A DNA stretch of 64,000 bases from Melastoma dodecandrum (Eukaryota > Streptophyta > Magnoliopsida > Myrtales > Melastomataceae): NCBI GenBank assembly GCA_029817715.1, contig JARUPY010000473.1, positions 2,294,001 through 2,358,000 of the forward strand, written 5' to 3'. Shown one piece after another: positions 46,704-59,044 of the stretch. The position numbers and the translations under genes were made by a program. Below the pieces are notes generated by a model that saw nothing but the letters and a program-made list of their open reading frames with translations, did not search any database and was not told the origin of the DNA. The number at the start of each line of letters is the position of its first letter. Position 1 is the stretch's first letter.

Positions 46704-46712
46704 ATTTATATA
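46704..46712 (-). promoter_or_regulatory. Probable TATA box of the mini zinc finger gene
   Basis: The minus strand reads tatataaat, about 190 bp upstream of ATG 46518. Confidence 0.4.
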
Positions 46713-49603
46713 TGAGAGGGGAGGACTCAGTTTGTGTGCATTAGTGGTGTGGTGGAGTGCAAGTGGAGCACCCCCACTGGTTTCCTCTTTTATTCATGCC
46801 AGCCGCCTCGGTCAGACTTTCTTTTCTTCTTTCTCGTCGTAGTAATATTATTATCATTATTCCCCTAGAATTATTGATGGTGTTTTTATCCTTTTTTTTA
46901 TTATTATGATTTCGGAAGAATCGTTTCCCCCTTGAGATTTATTCTTTTTTTTTTTTAAATTAAATTATATTAGATACGGATGAGTATCAAGAATTCATAT
47001 ACGTGTCACATTTCTCCTCGATGGTATAACATAATGTACTCAAGCCGACGATCTAAATAAAGTAGAAAAGAAGATGAAGTACAATCAAAGTTTTGTCTGC
47101 ACGAGGCTTCGTTGTAATTGGTGAGATTTTGCCAATAAGTTAAGTGGCAGGAGAATCGAGGAATGGAAATTGTTTCGTTTTTTTTTTTAATAGATTTTGG
47201 AAACCCGGGAATTATTCGTCCAACCGATGACAGCAAGCCCAGTACGAGAGCAACCCTTGACCGCTCGGGCAACTATAATTTCGTGTTCTTTTATGAAAAT
47301 AAAAATCAATTACCCACTTTATCCTTCTTTTTTTAAAGAGAAAAAGAAAAGAATGGGATTGAAATGTTTTGGCATAGAGAGTTGGGTTCAAAAGAATGAG
47401 TTGGGGGGGGGGGGGGGGGGTAGTCATCTTTTTGTGGGGTCATAACTTTGTTTCCATAAAGGCACGTCCACCCCCAAATAGCCCTCCTCAATCACACAAA
47501 ACGTTCATGTGACGACCACCTCAAGCTCACATAACACTCCCAACCTCTAGAAATACGATAGCAAAATCAACAATTAATATGACTAATGACATTGTATGGT
47601 CAATTCAATCATTCAGAGAGAACGAGAGTCGATGTTAGCATCTTTGGTGATCGTGGAACTCAATTGCAAAACCATTTCTATCTTTCTTTCTTCAAAAGAT
47701 TTCAATGACGTCCCCGCCCCCCCAATTGATCAAAATGTCTTTATTTCCTATCTTAAATGCGTTGACTCACAACAGTGAGTCCACAACACGTTAGGGAACT
47801 CCTAAAACTCACATGTTTATAATCGTCAATCGCAACCGACTATTATAATAATTAGGTCGATTTAAAGAAAATAGAATTTGCCAAATCAAGGGAAAATCTA
47901 ACCAGACAGCGAGAAACTAAATGGAAAATTATTTTGGAGAAAATCTATCTAACTCTCTTTTTGACAGAGAATCTAATCAGTCAAATTTTTCGTAAAAAAT
48001 TTAATAAATCGATCTAGGCAAATAAGTCGATTTTGTGAATAATATTAAAAAGAAGATTTTACAAATGAAAAATTAGCATATAAAAATTAAAGATAACTAT
48101 CAAAAAGTTGAAGGATGAAAAATAACCTTAGAAGATTCTCTATAAATAGAATGCATCAAAAGATCAACGCAATCAACAATATACAAGTCAAATATTTTGT
48201 CTTTATCTTAATTTTACTCTAGGTAATTTTTAACAGCTCCGAGAGGCTGTTTAAATATAAATAAGTGTTTTTATTTTTACGTTTAAGTTCATCAATTTAC
48301 TTTACTTTTACTATCACTGTATTTTTCGTCGTGTACAGTGGGGGTTAACTATTACGTGCTAATCCCAAAGATTAGGGCGAGTGGGCAGAACCTCTTAAGA
48401 TAAAGAGGGAAAGGATATCCGGGAGCGCATTAGGATTTCCTTTCTTTTCAGACCTAAATCTCCACTGGTGACACGAGCTTTTAGGTTAAAGAATAGCTTT
48501 TTGTTCAAGTGTCGATGTTCGTCTCTGTTGGGGGTTTGGTGTTTGTGTCCGAAACTCGTGCTGATGCGGGATCATCGGAGCCCCAAGGTCCGAATTCGAG
48601 CTACCCATCTTCAAAAGAACTCGTGGAGGGTAGGGTATTAAAAGGCGAGTGTTTGGGGGAGGGGGCGGGGGGCTCCATCCATCCAACCATCGACATGTCC
48701 CAAATTCATTTGCCAACTACCAAAACACCCCTCGTACCGTTTCCAATCAATCTTTCATGTCAATCCTAGAGTTTTGGGGTTGGCGTGTACTAAGCTAATG
48801 AAGAAACTGACAACCCATTTGGGAGGGTTTGTTTCTTGGTCCACTCCCCTCTATCAAAATCCTTAATAAAAAAAATTATATTTTCATTTTTTTTTTCTTA
48901 AAAGGGCTAATCTATCAAAACAAGTAGTATTTTTTAATTTTTATCGTCCCAACATATTAATAATAAAAAACGAGATTAGGTAATTGCGACAATCAGCACG
49001 TGTAGTAGGGACTCGTCTCTGTCCCGAAAATTAAAAAAAAAAAGAAGAGGGAGCGGGGTGGGGGGGCCTCAGCCTATGAGGTCACCCAGGCTGACACGTG
49101 GATCCTCTTCCCACATTATGAGTTCAGGAGTCCAATCAATCATGCATTGCCGAGGTTGTGTTTCGGGATTTTCTACTTGGAGATATAATCGACGTGTCCT
49201 CTCTTGGAAGGCCCAAAGACCAAGCCCATGTGAACAAAGTTGTGAGCAAGGAAAATAATGTACAAAGGGCGTAGAAAGTCAAACACAGCCCCTACTCATC
49301 TGCCTTCGCCTTTGGCATTTAATTGAATGTAAAGGCGTTGCTTGATTCGCGACAAAATTTCTCTCTCTCTCTCTGCGGAAATAAGAAATCTCTAGAAACC
49401 GTGCGGAGGGCTAGAAAAAGGTTCCCTTTTAGCATAATAATCAAAACGTTAGAAAAAACACTCTGAACGATCGATTCATGGCCAAATTTTACTCCTGATG
49501 CTTCGCAAGAGGCTGAAAATTTACCCTCGAATCGATTTCAGTTTCATCCTTACCCCCCTTTTGTCGGAAGTTTACCTTGATTTTTTTTTTTTTTTTTGGG
49601 TTG
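46713..49603. other. AT-rich spacer between mini zinc finger and MYB genes
   Basis: No gene recognised. It contains an 18-base G run (47403-47420), G-rich stretches around 48657 and 49057, and a short CT microsatellite at 49361-49374. 48000-48320 is very AT-rich. Confidence 0.45.
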
Positions 49604-50688
49604 TCAAGCAAACAAGGCATACTCCTCGACCTCGGCCGGATAATATTCTTGGTACTGACTGGGGGCGTCTTCGAAGAGCCAGTTCTCCAGAAGCTTCAGT
49701 TCTGGAACTCGATGATCGTCTGCCGAATCCCCCGAGTTGGAACGATTTGAGTTGAAGCTAAGGTTTGATTCGAGACTGAATGTAGCAGAGGAGCTCATCG
49801 TCCCATTGCTGAAGGAAGTCGAGTTGTTCACGACCGGATTCGCGGCCTGTTTCGATTCTCTCTTCGTCCATCCCTCTAATAACCTCTTGATGTTGTCCGC
49901 GCTTGAGGCATATAACGTCGACGGCTGGCCCGGTTGATGAGTTTTGGGAGTGAATGTGCTGTTTTTATCCTCTGTGTCAACACATGGCTCGTTCAAGGAA
50001 AGGGCCTCACAGAGGGCTTGTCTCGCCATGTCGATATCCGTCTTGAGCCTCTTCTCCCACTGACCTCTGGAGGGTTTAAGGTCTGAATCAATGTGTGAAG
50101 AAGAGCCCGATTTTCCGGGGCAATCATCGTCGCAACAGGTCCCGGTCTTCCCCAGCTTCCTCCTAAGGTTGGTGTTCCAGTAGTTCTTGATGTCATTGTC
50201 GGTTCTCTGTGGAAGGTATGACGCAATGGCCGCCCAACTGCAAAGAAATACCATAAAGAAAAAGTACATCAGATTTTAAGACCAGCAACACGAAATTAAA
50301 AAGAGGCGATCGAACGTGAATAATAAGATAAAACGTGAGTCATACCGGTTGCCGAGAAGGGCTTGGAGGTGGACGATCATCCTCTCTTCCTGGACGGTGA
50401 AGTTGCCCCGCTGAATCCCCGGACGCAAGTAGTTCGTCCACCGGAGCCTGCAACTCTTGCTACACCGAAGAAGACCTGCAGCACAACCACGCACTCCTCA
50501 TAAAGCCCCCCAAGAAAAAAGGAAGAAAAGGAGGGAGGGAAGGCCAAAGTCTAACCGGCATTTGTGGGAACGTTTCGCCAGTTGCCGGGGCCGTGGTTCT
50601 GGATGTAAGAGACGAGGATGATGTCTTCCTCGGGCGACCAGGGACCTTTCTTCACCCCAGCCTTGTCACAGCAGGGTGGTCTTCCCAT
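49604..50688 (-). CDS. R2R3-MYB transcription factor, subgroup 1 (MYB30/60/94/96-like)
   Basis: Three exons (minus): 50688-50556 (133 nt), 50475-50346 (130 nt) and 50237-49604, the standard R2R3-MYB intron layout, giving 298 aa. R2 (about 14-61) begins with [20 protein letters not shown], then [18 protein letters not shown], and runs to [21 protein letters not shown]3 (67-112) reads [40 protein letters not shown] and TNLRRKLGK. The tail has a Trp motif [12 protein letters not shown], similar to subgroup-1 proteins that control stomata, drought and cuticular wax genes, or defence. Which paralogue it is cannot be fixed. A good TATA box lies 122 bp upstream. Confidence 0.93.
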
Positions 50689-50809
50689 GATATGTCCCAG
50701 GACAAACGCAAGATATGGATTTATGGTCTCCTGGGTCTTTGAGCTTTTGCCTTGGCCCTCTCCTCTCGTTTAATTTTCTGGCGATGGGCGGTCGGGCAAT
50801 TCCTACATA

Positions 50810-50817
50810 TATTTATA
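50810..50817 (-). promoter_or_regulatory. Probable TATA box of the MYB gene
   Basis: The minus strand reads tataaata, 122 bp upstream of ATG 50688, preceded by a pyrimidine-rich leader. Confidence 0.5.
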
Positions 50818-51426
50818 GTGTGAGCTGGATTGGAGCCGCTGACTCCTTTTCGTGGTTGGATTGGATTGGGGAAACACCAAGGTTAATAATCGATCACCAT
50901 TTTCATATCAGGGGAAAGGAGTACAGCCAATTTAATTCGATCCAGACAGGGGATTTGGAAAGTCAGCTGTCCACTCGGACCAATTCAAAGTAGGGGTAGG
51001 AAGAAGGAAAAAAAAAAAAAAAAGAAGCCGTGTTACAGCCGAGTGATGTTTGTGTTCTTGGGTTGGCTCCGTCATTTACTTCGAAGATATGGTGAAGAAG
51101 CAGCAGCAGCTTGTCTCTCACCCTTTTGTGCGTGTTGGTCGTTAGTCAATGTACTTGTCTTATACGATAATGTAACTATTTAGCAGTTTAATGTCTTGGG
51201 AGGAAAGGGAAACTGTAATCGTCCGGCCACAGATTACGCGTCCTCAAATTTATGAGTCGGGGGGCGACGCCGACCCATCCATAAAATAAAAAATAAAGAA
51301 AAAAAAATGAAATAGTAAGATAGAATAAATGTTCAATGTAGATCATACACGTGTAAGATAGATTGTGTGTGCGTACAAATTGGATGGATTATGGAGTCAC
51401 CAAATTGAATGAGTCAAAACACAGCG
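50818..51426. other. MYB upstream region
   Basis: No gene. A-rich tracts at 51009-51025 and 51280-51310, and a short agcagcagcagc at about 51098. Confidence 0.4.
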
Positions 51427-51852
51427 ATGCTTTGTTTAAAAATAATGTTAGTTACTAAAATATTTTATGAAATTAAGCTTAAAATCAGAGTCTTATATTC
51501 CGATTTTAGTAACCTTTGATAGTGGGGGTGGGAGGGGGAAATGGGGAGTGTGCGAGGAGGGATGGAAGAGTCTAGGACTCCGATTTTAACATGATTTGGG
51601 GAATGGGAGGGGGCGGGAGAGTGTGAGAGGGGACGGAGAACGTTCGAGCTTTTATTAAAATCGGATTTCATGACTCCGATTTTAAGTTTAATCAAATTTA
51701 AAGTTGGAGTATTTAACTTCGATTTTTTTGAAAAATAAAATCGAAACTTCTAACTCTGATTTACTGATTTTGGTTAAGAAATTTTCAATGTGATCAGTCT
51801 GTTTCGTAAAATATTTTGCGAACTAATATTATTTTGGAACAAACGTCCAAGT
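51427..51852. mobile_element. Short inverted-repeat element filled with TCGGAGT/ACTCCGA palindromes
   Basis: The ends are inverted copies of about 43 bp. The left one reads tttgtttaaaaataatgtta then gttactaaaatattttatg. The right one, on the other strand, reads tttgttccaaaataatatta then gttcgcaaaatattttacg. Between them are five or more imperfect palindromes, such as GAGTCtagGACTCCGATTTTA, GGATTTcatGACTCCGATTTT and similar. This is the same motif as at 6520-6815, and the left end there (6431) matches these terminal repeats. There is no coding content. It is probably a MITE-like DNA element; no clear target duplication was seen. Confidence 0.6.
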
Positions 51853-51959
51853 CAGTGTGAGTATTGAAAAAGCTCCACCGACTATGCCATCCCCCGCCAT
51901 TTTGATTGGTGAAAAAAAATTTAAAAATAAAGCACAAAATTTTAAAATATTTTAACGAA

Positions 51960-52340
51960 TTCCACGTTTCGAGTTCAACTCAATTTTAAAGACGAGGCTT
52001 AATTATTTAAACAGTGAATTCTGTGTTATTAACACTATTATTATGTTAGTTTTTATAAAAATTCGATATTAGTAATACCGAGTTCCACACCATTTGACTT
52101 TTTTTGTCCCTTTTCTCTCACTTGCCCTTCACTGTTGGAGCAAATTCGATGTCTATAATATCGAGTTTAACTCAATTTTGGTGAACTCGGTGTTATTAAC
52201 ACCTAATTTATATATAACTTTCATTCTTTTGAGTGTTTGAGTTTACAAAAAATTGAGTTGAAGATAGCTGAGTTTCAGAAATTATTCATATAATTTTGAA
52301 ACTTTGTCTCGTGAGTTATTTTGAAACAAAACCTCTAAAA
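51960..52340. repeat. AT-rich segment with AACTCGG and GTGTTATTAACAC palindromes
   Basis: Contains gtgttattaacac twice (about 52022 and 52190), with variants such as cgatattagtaataccgag and cgatgtctataatatcgag. Each is a near-palindrome next to gagtt/aactc. The right end (gttattttgaaacaaaacc, about 52315) resembles the terminal repeat of the neighbouring element. It may be a second, diverged member of the same type. Confidence 0.4.
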
Positions 52341-53099
52341 AAATTTATTATTCCGAAGAAATCTTTAAGTCCGAGTCGAGATAATCCAATTGGGGGGGGG
52401 GGGCATTACTACGTTCATCGGCCAACTATAATGTAAGTCCATCCACAACCAAAATTTTGACAAATCTTCAAGTAAACAACAAAAAGGGGAGGTCCATCAC
52501 TAGAACTTCGCCACATGTCTTGCCTCCTCGTACCTCCCCCCCTCTTGTTAGCCCCGCGTCTTGAAACATTTTCCTGAAATTGCCGCCTCAGCCAATCAAA
52601 CGCAAAAGATATACGCCGACGGGAACTCTTTTATTTTTTAAAAAAAATTTCCCGAACAAATTTCAACACTTGGGTTTTGCAGTAACGTGATTGTGATGCA
52701 TGCCCCTTATTAATATTTGTTCCTATCCTATGATCGAGTCCAAACATTTAATTCTTGCCTCGTCACGTCCTGATGCATACGTTTGCAGTGCAAAAGTCAA
52801 ACCCCACCAGCAAAAAAGATAATATATTAAGATTGCAATAGAAATGATCGCACCATTCATCCATTCCAAGAGTTTCTGTTAACTAACTAGTGTTAAATGG
52901 ACCGTATGTAAGCTTAATCCGGGTTTAGACATCTGAGATTTTTATGCTCATGCAGTTAGTTAATCCGGCTTAGATGACCCCCTATTTCACCGCACTCGAA
53001 ATACAGGTGGTCTATCAATGCATTCCGGAGCACAATACTCCCTCTGTGGCGACCACATTGATTTGTATAAGAGTTCTCACATTATCGACGGGCTACAAT
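52341..53099. other. Spacer, no gene recognised
   Basis: AT-rich with a short G run at 52393. No open frame shows a domain. Confidence 0.4.
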
Positions 53100-53270
53100 C
53101 TAACCCGGCATAGTCATCTCATCCGGCTGCATGTTTTCACACTTAATCACTCGAAAGAGGTCGAATGCCTCAAGATTGAGCCCACTTTCTACATAGGCAT
53201 CAATCATGGCATTGACAGAAGCCAAGTCATTATCAGGAAGCTCTTCAAAGACCTTCCTACGATATTCTAT
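53100..53270 (-). pseudogene. PPR protein gene fragment (downstream piece)
   Basis: The minus-strand frame RKVFEELPDNDLASVNAMID then AYVESGLNLEAFDLFRVI and QPDEMT has the pattern of a PLS-type pentatricopeptide repeat pair. It stops abruptly. To its right lies retroelement-like sequence beginning gtaacgacccaag (about 53267). Other PPR pieces of the same strand are at 55960-56470. Confidence 0.6.
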
Positions 53271-54180
53271 CCGTAACGACCCAAGAATTTTATAATTATA
53301 TATGTACGTTATGAAATGATTTTTGAAAGAATAACGAGTTGAACAAGTCAAATCTTGACTCGGTCAACGTCCGACGTGGACACGAGAGTTTAATATTCTC
53401 GTAGTTGACGGACGTTGTTAGCGAACGTTGTCGGGACTTTGTATTCGGTTACATGCGATTACGTCACGCAGAAAGGGGGACACCTTGACCTAAATGTAAC
53501 TGAATACGGGTAGCGATAATATTCGTGTTACGACGAGAATTCGATGGGTAAACGTCGATTGAATTATTACCGTAGCTGGAGAACATGAGTAAATTAATGG
53601 GATCCAAATTAAGGTTCCTCAGGCAACAATAGAAGAAAATATAATAAGTAAATAAAAAAATTTAAAACTCCCTAACAGATAACGTTAGGATAAGGAAAAT
53701 CAGGTTGGGAGCAAATTGATTGGACGAATGAATTTCTATCCTGGTGAAATAGTGAAATCAGAAAATAGTGAAATCAGGGGGTATGGGGACGGGGGGAACC
53801 ACCTATCCTTGGCTGGCAGGAGGGATAAGAAAAGGGGATTCGACTCCATGGAAGGGGAGGGCAGAGAGGGCGCCTCGCCTTAGGATTATTTCCCCGCCTA
53901 CCCTAGTGAGTCCAAGCCCCCGTGGCCGTCGTCGCCACGAACGGAGCAGACGAGCTGTCCGAAAGGGACAAACGCCGGCGAGAAGAACGCTAAGAAAAGA
54001 GGGCTCGTGACCCGCGAGATTTTAGCTAACTGTACGTCTCACTCCCTCCCCTTATTTGTATGCTGATTTCTTGTCTGTTTGGCTGACCCGTTTTGGGTAG
54101 AACGGTGAGGGGAGGCGGGTAGGTTGGGTTGTCGTTGTTGGTGGTGCCCTGTCCAAATCTGATAGAATCTGTCTGGAATG
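53267..54180 (+). mobile_element. Retroelement-derived sequence, probably an LTR of a chromovirus-type Gypsy element
   Basis: cgtaacgacccaagaatttt at 53267 resembles the start of Tekay/Del-type LTRs (recalled, not searched). What follows has CpG-rich GGGG/CCCC stretches (53780-54010) and no gene. The open frame 53768-54010 is composition-driven. The element may continue to the right of the nested Copia piece, to about 55700. Boundaries are uncertain. Confidence 0.35.
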
Positions 54181-54566
54181 TTATCTGCCTTGTCGAGTTA
54201 CTTCGGAACAGGAATGAGTCGAGATTTCGTTGTCTTGGGAATTGTTGGTTGATAACTTGTTCTGCTGTTCCTGATTGCGAAAAAAAAACTGGAAGGCCAG
54301 CCGAACTCCATCCTCGGGCGGGATAGAACGTCGTTGGGGACGACTCCCTGTGGATGTGGCGAGTCGGTGGTCGTCCTGCGATTTGGTTTTGGAGTGAATA
54401 TGTGAAGCAGCCATAGAATCTGAACTCTGTGTGGCAGGAGACAGGTTAGCAGACATCCCAGTTTGGTTACCTCCCATTTCTGCAGACCCAGGTGTGGTAG
54501 CGTAGTTCCCGGCCATTTGCGATTGAAAAATCCCAGATCAGTCGCTTGACTGCGGCTCTGATACCA
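54181..54566 (-). pseudogene. Copia gag N-terminal fragment on the minus strand
   Basis: On the minus strand a primer binding site tggtatcagagcc (54554-54566) is followed by a leader and a frame MAGNYATTPGSAEMGGNQTG ending in a basic segment. This looks like the variable N-terminus of a Copia gag. The rest of gag-pol is missing. Confidence 0.6.
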
Positions 54567-54978
54567 TGTGGATTTAGGACTCGACTTCCATGAGAATAGA
54601 AGAAGGGAGGTGAGTAAGACAAGATGAAAGGAAAGTTTCAGAAAGAAAGGAAGAAGAAAGAAGAAAGAAGGAGGAAGAGGGAACTCCGATTTTCATTAGA
54701 AAAATCTCCTCTGTAGATACATCTTTTATAGTACCACAAGATTCCTTCTATTCTATTTGCTGGTTGTTGCCATGTGCATCGTTATTGCAGCTCACTCAGC
54801 AGACTAGAGCTGGTGTGCTGCGCTTCTGTTTGTTATAACAAACCTTATCCCCTTCTACCAGTAAGTTACTAGAAGCTGGGCTGGCTGAGTTTTGGACGAG
54901 CCTCAGGTGCACTCAGACGATTGGTCATGGGCTGAGGCCTCTTCTTTATCAATTCCAGGCCCAGTCTTCAGTTTAACA
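54567..54978 (-). mobile_element. Copia LTR on the minus strand
   Basis: A 412-bp unit reading on the minus strand from tgttaaactgaag to aaatccaca, directly followed by the initiator-Met tRNA primer site. A GA-rich stretch (54600-54680) lies inside. Just before its start the minus strand reads acgggaag, preceded by a further purine-rich block, which looks like a polypurine tract. So this LTR may have internal sequence on both sides. Confidence 0.65.
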
Positions 54979-55960
54979 CTTCCCGTCAAACGTAGCTCCT
55001 CCTTCGAACACTTCCTGCTCTCACCATCAGGTGCTTCAATATGGAACAGATGATTACCTATGAGGGTCTGTGCCGCCACCTAGCTTGAATTTGACAGCAA
55101 GGACATGAATAGCCTAGAACCTGTGGGATTCCAATGAATTATGTCTTCGGTTGGTTCGGTTGGAATGAGATTTGACTTTGGGAATTCTGGTCTAAATGGA
55201 AATGCTGATGCAGGATCTTATAGTTGTGTCATTCTGATGCGATTGTCCTTGTAAAGATGTCATTGTCGGACATATGATTGGGTTGGATTTCCCGATTGGA
55301 GTTGTCGGAGGAGGACGGGGAGGCGACTCCACTCGCGGTCGTTCCTGCCGCCGTTTCCCGGGCGCTCCCGGAGGAATGGATGGGGACGCACTGTAATGGT
55401 CCTGGCATCCGGTGGAAGTGTTGTTATGGTGAGGAAGGAACCAGGGAAGTCGTATTTATTATTTTGTGATTGTTAGTAATTATTGTTATGCGTACTGCTT
55501 TTACGCGTGATGAATTTAAGTTGATATGTTCCTGCTGAATGATATTATTTATCCGTATCGCTCTAATTCCTGTGACTTGGATGCATAGTGGCAATAAACT
55601 GTTTTTCGAAAGGATGCACGCTAGGATGATGTTAGGGGTCACACGACCTTTCGCATGTGCATGGGTGGGGCGTACCAGCGTTTATCGCTGATCCCCCCTA
55701 GTTCTTTAGCGCAGGTAGATATGTACACTTTGGCACTGAAGGATTGGATAAGAGGGATCGAGACATTCGCGGGTGAGGACTTTAAGTTGTTGGATTCCGC
55801 TACGCTGACTGGTCAAGAGCAGTTAATTAATTTACAAAATTTGTACTATAATGCTGGTCTTTATACTATCAATCCTACTCTTGAATACATGCCTATGTGC
55901 ACTGCTTCTAATGCACCCGTAGTATCTATCCCTTTCACCTTCGCGAAACCACGAACCATC
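54979..55960. other. Retroelement-like sequence, not classified
   Basis: 55290-55400 is GC-rich. 55440-55700 contains gttaggggtcacacgacc and gcatgtgcatgggtggggcg, which look like the 3' part of a Gypsy LTR or leader. The frame 55655-55987 (DMYTLALKDWIRGIETFAGE) is unrecognised. It may be the right half of the element starting near 53267. Confidence 0.3.
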
Positions 55961-56520
55961 CAACCAAACCTTCCAACATTACCATAAGCGAGGGCTAAAT
56001 CAATCAACGACGTGGTCACAGCCCACATCCATAGTTCTCATAAGCCTGAAAAGACCACAAGCTTCTTTCACCTTAATCCCTCTAGCATACACCCCCATCA
56101 TCGTATTCCATGTAACCAAACCCTCGTTTAATATTTCTCCAAACACCTTCTCCGCATCACCAAGGCCCCCCTAACTTCCCGTATATGTCAACAAGCGCAT
56201 TTCCAACCCCGTTCGCCGCCATAAAACCTCCCTTCAGACAATAACAATGGAAACATTCCCTGCAACTCGACCATCGACAATCCCTCGACATCCGCCTATC
56301 AAGCTAATAAATGTCACATAATTAGGTCTCAAACCGTTCCCGAAACGTCCATCCAAAATGCCATTAACTAAACCAACGGCACCTTCAAAGTCATCGTTCC
56401 TGATCAACCCCGACACCACGCAATTCATCGTAAGGACAGTCTTCACTGGCATTCCATCGAAAAGCCTCCAAGCATGATCCTTAACCAGGAACTCAAGTAC
56501 AGGTGAATAAAGCTATTCCC
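55960..56520 (-). pseudogene. PPR protein gene fragment (upstream piece), frameshifted
   Basis: Minus-strand pieces in several frames carry pentatricopeptide patterns: MPVKTVLTMNCVVSGLIRND and PNYVTFISLIGGC at 56234-56452, then GNALVDIYGKLGG, VTWNTMMGVYARGIKVKEA and DLALAYGNVG down to about 55970. Frameshifts and stops separate them. PPR proteins bind organelle RNA. This copy is dead, and its downstream part appears to be at 53100-53270, with retroelement DNA in between. Confidence 0.65.
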
Positions 56521-56991
56521 AACGCTGGGATCCTCCCAGTCCAACGATCCGATCCTTATGATGGCCAATGTTAGCTCAGGATCTCACCGCCGAAGAACAC
56601 AAGCACAGAAGATAAGAAAGAATTGAAAAGGAAGAAAAACAATACCATCCATTCCGCAAACTACTTACATCAAAAATAAAAAACAAAGGAAACTACCTAT
56701 TAACAGAAGACGTGCAAACCCACAACAAATCGTGGGGATAGAGAATAATAACTGAAAATAAATGTCTTAACCATGTCCGAATTATCCGCTCACAGCCAAC
56801 GCACTTCCCGAGGGAGAATGCAGACAATTTTTCCAAGCCCTGACGAGGGAAACGTAAGGCCGTGGGTCGATAAAAGCGGGTCGGATCGAGTTCGGGGGCG
56901 TTATGTTTCGGGAGAGGCGACAAACTACGGGGATTGTTGCTGGGCGAGTTGTATTTAAAATATTGTATTGATTTACAAATTGTTCATCAAC
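56521..56991. other. Spacer upstream of tRNA-Leu
   Basis: No gene recognised. Confidence 0.4.
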
Positions 56992-57031
56992 GTCGAGATG
57001 GCCGAGTTGGTCTAAGGCGCCAGATTAAGGT

Positions 57032-57064
<33 letters not shown>

Positions 57065-57072
57065 TCTCGACA
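56992..57072 (+). tRNA. tRNA-Leu (anticodon AAG)
   Basis: An 81-nt class II tRNA. The acceptor stem GTCGAGA pairs with TCTCGAC. The D arm is TGGCCGAGTTGGTCTAAGGC. The anticodon stem CCAGA/TCTGG encloses loop TTAAGGT with anticodon AAG. The variable arm is TCCGAAAGGGCG, and the T arm contains GGTTCAAATCC. The discriminator is A. A CAA block and cgtcg precede it, and TTT follows. Confidence 0.95.
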
Positions 57073-57225
57073 TTTCCCAATCATTTTATGGGCTGGACCC
57101 ATTGAGTTCAGGCCCATTATGTTCCCCACCGACCAAAATACGCTCGAAAGAGAAATGAGGGGTGCGTAGAGCCGACAAAGCGGTTTCCTGTCTCTGCTCC
57201 ACCTCCGCCACGGCCACCACCTCCG

Positions 57226-58339
<1,114 letters not shown>

Positions 58340-58618
58340 ATTCTGAAATTTTGATTGTGTTCTGCCAATAGTTCTTATGGCTCTTCTCTTGATGCTGTTG
58401 GATTATGGATTGAGATAGCTTTCTATTAAACGGGAAATGTTTTATACTTTTATTGCATAACTTCCCTAGTTTTGTATCTTCTTAGGTCTTATTGCAAGGA
58501 AATTGATTGTCAACAAGTGACAAAAACATCTTATTCGGCATTGGGGACGGCACGATTCTCTCAAAGAGGTTCAGCTCTAAGCCAATCACTCTACAAATGT
58601 CGAGACACCCGGAAGGCC
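58340..58618. other. Spacer between the RPS9 pseudogene and PRE-like gene
   Basis: Former 3' UTR of the RPS9 copy and 3' UTR of the convergent PRE-like gene. No other feature. Confidence 0.4.
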
Positions 58619-58973
58619 TTACTGCTGTAAAATGTTTCTGATGAAGACCTCGATGTCTTGAGCATAAGAAACTTCCGCGTTTTCAAGTGCTGGAGTCAGC
58701 CTTTCAGCGAGCTCTTTAATCTCCTTCTGCAACCTCCTGATGTAATCACAAGTATCCTTCAGGACATCGGATGAAGGTGCCTTAAGTTGAACACGATGCA
58801 GATGGGTTAAGGGAATGATCTATAGTCATTACAAGGGGAAGGGAGGGCGAGGAAAATATCGTACATACCCTTCGGTCGCTCCTTTGTTGGGGGAGGAGTG
58901 CCTGCAATCTGGAGATGAGATTGTTAACCTCGTGTTGGGTTGGATTACATGGAAACATTCTCTGGCTAGACAT
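58619..58973 (-). CDS. PRE/ILI-type atypical HLH regulator (non-DNA-binding)
   Basis: Two exons (minus): 58973-58869 (35 codons) and 58780-58619 (53 codons plus TAA), joined in phase at an 88-bp GT-AG intron, giving 88 aa, the family size. The sequence reads MSSQRMFPCNPTQHEVNNLI, SRLQALLPQQRSDRR, then in exon 2 APSSDVLKDTCDYIRRLQKE, IKELAERLTPALENA and a tail. Helix 1, loop and helix 2 are clear, but the basic DNA-binding region is absent. PRE proteins sequester inhibitory bHLHs and promote cell elongation downstream of gibberellin, brassinosteroid and auxin. No disruption is visible. A TATA box sits 64-71 bp upstream. Confidence 0.88.
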
Positions 58974-59036
58974 GAGTACGATGATCTGACTTATGTTTAG
59001 CGTTTACGGGGTGGAAGCCCTATGAGTATGTATGCA

Positions 59037-59044
59037 TTTATATA
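59037..59044 (-). promoter_or_regulatory. Probable TATA box of the PRE-like gene
   Basis: The minus strand reads tatataaa, 64 bp upstream of ATG 58973. Confidence 0.5.
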
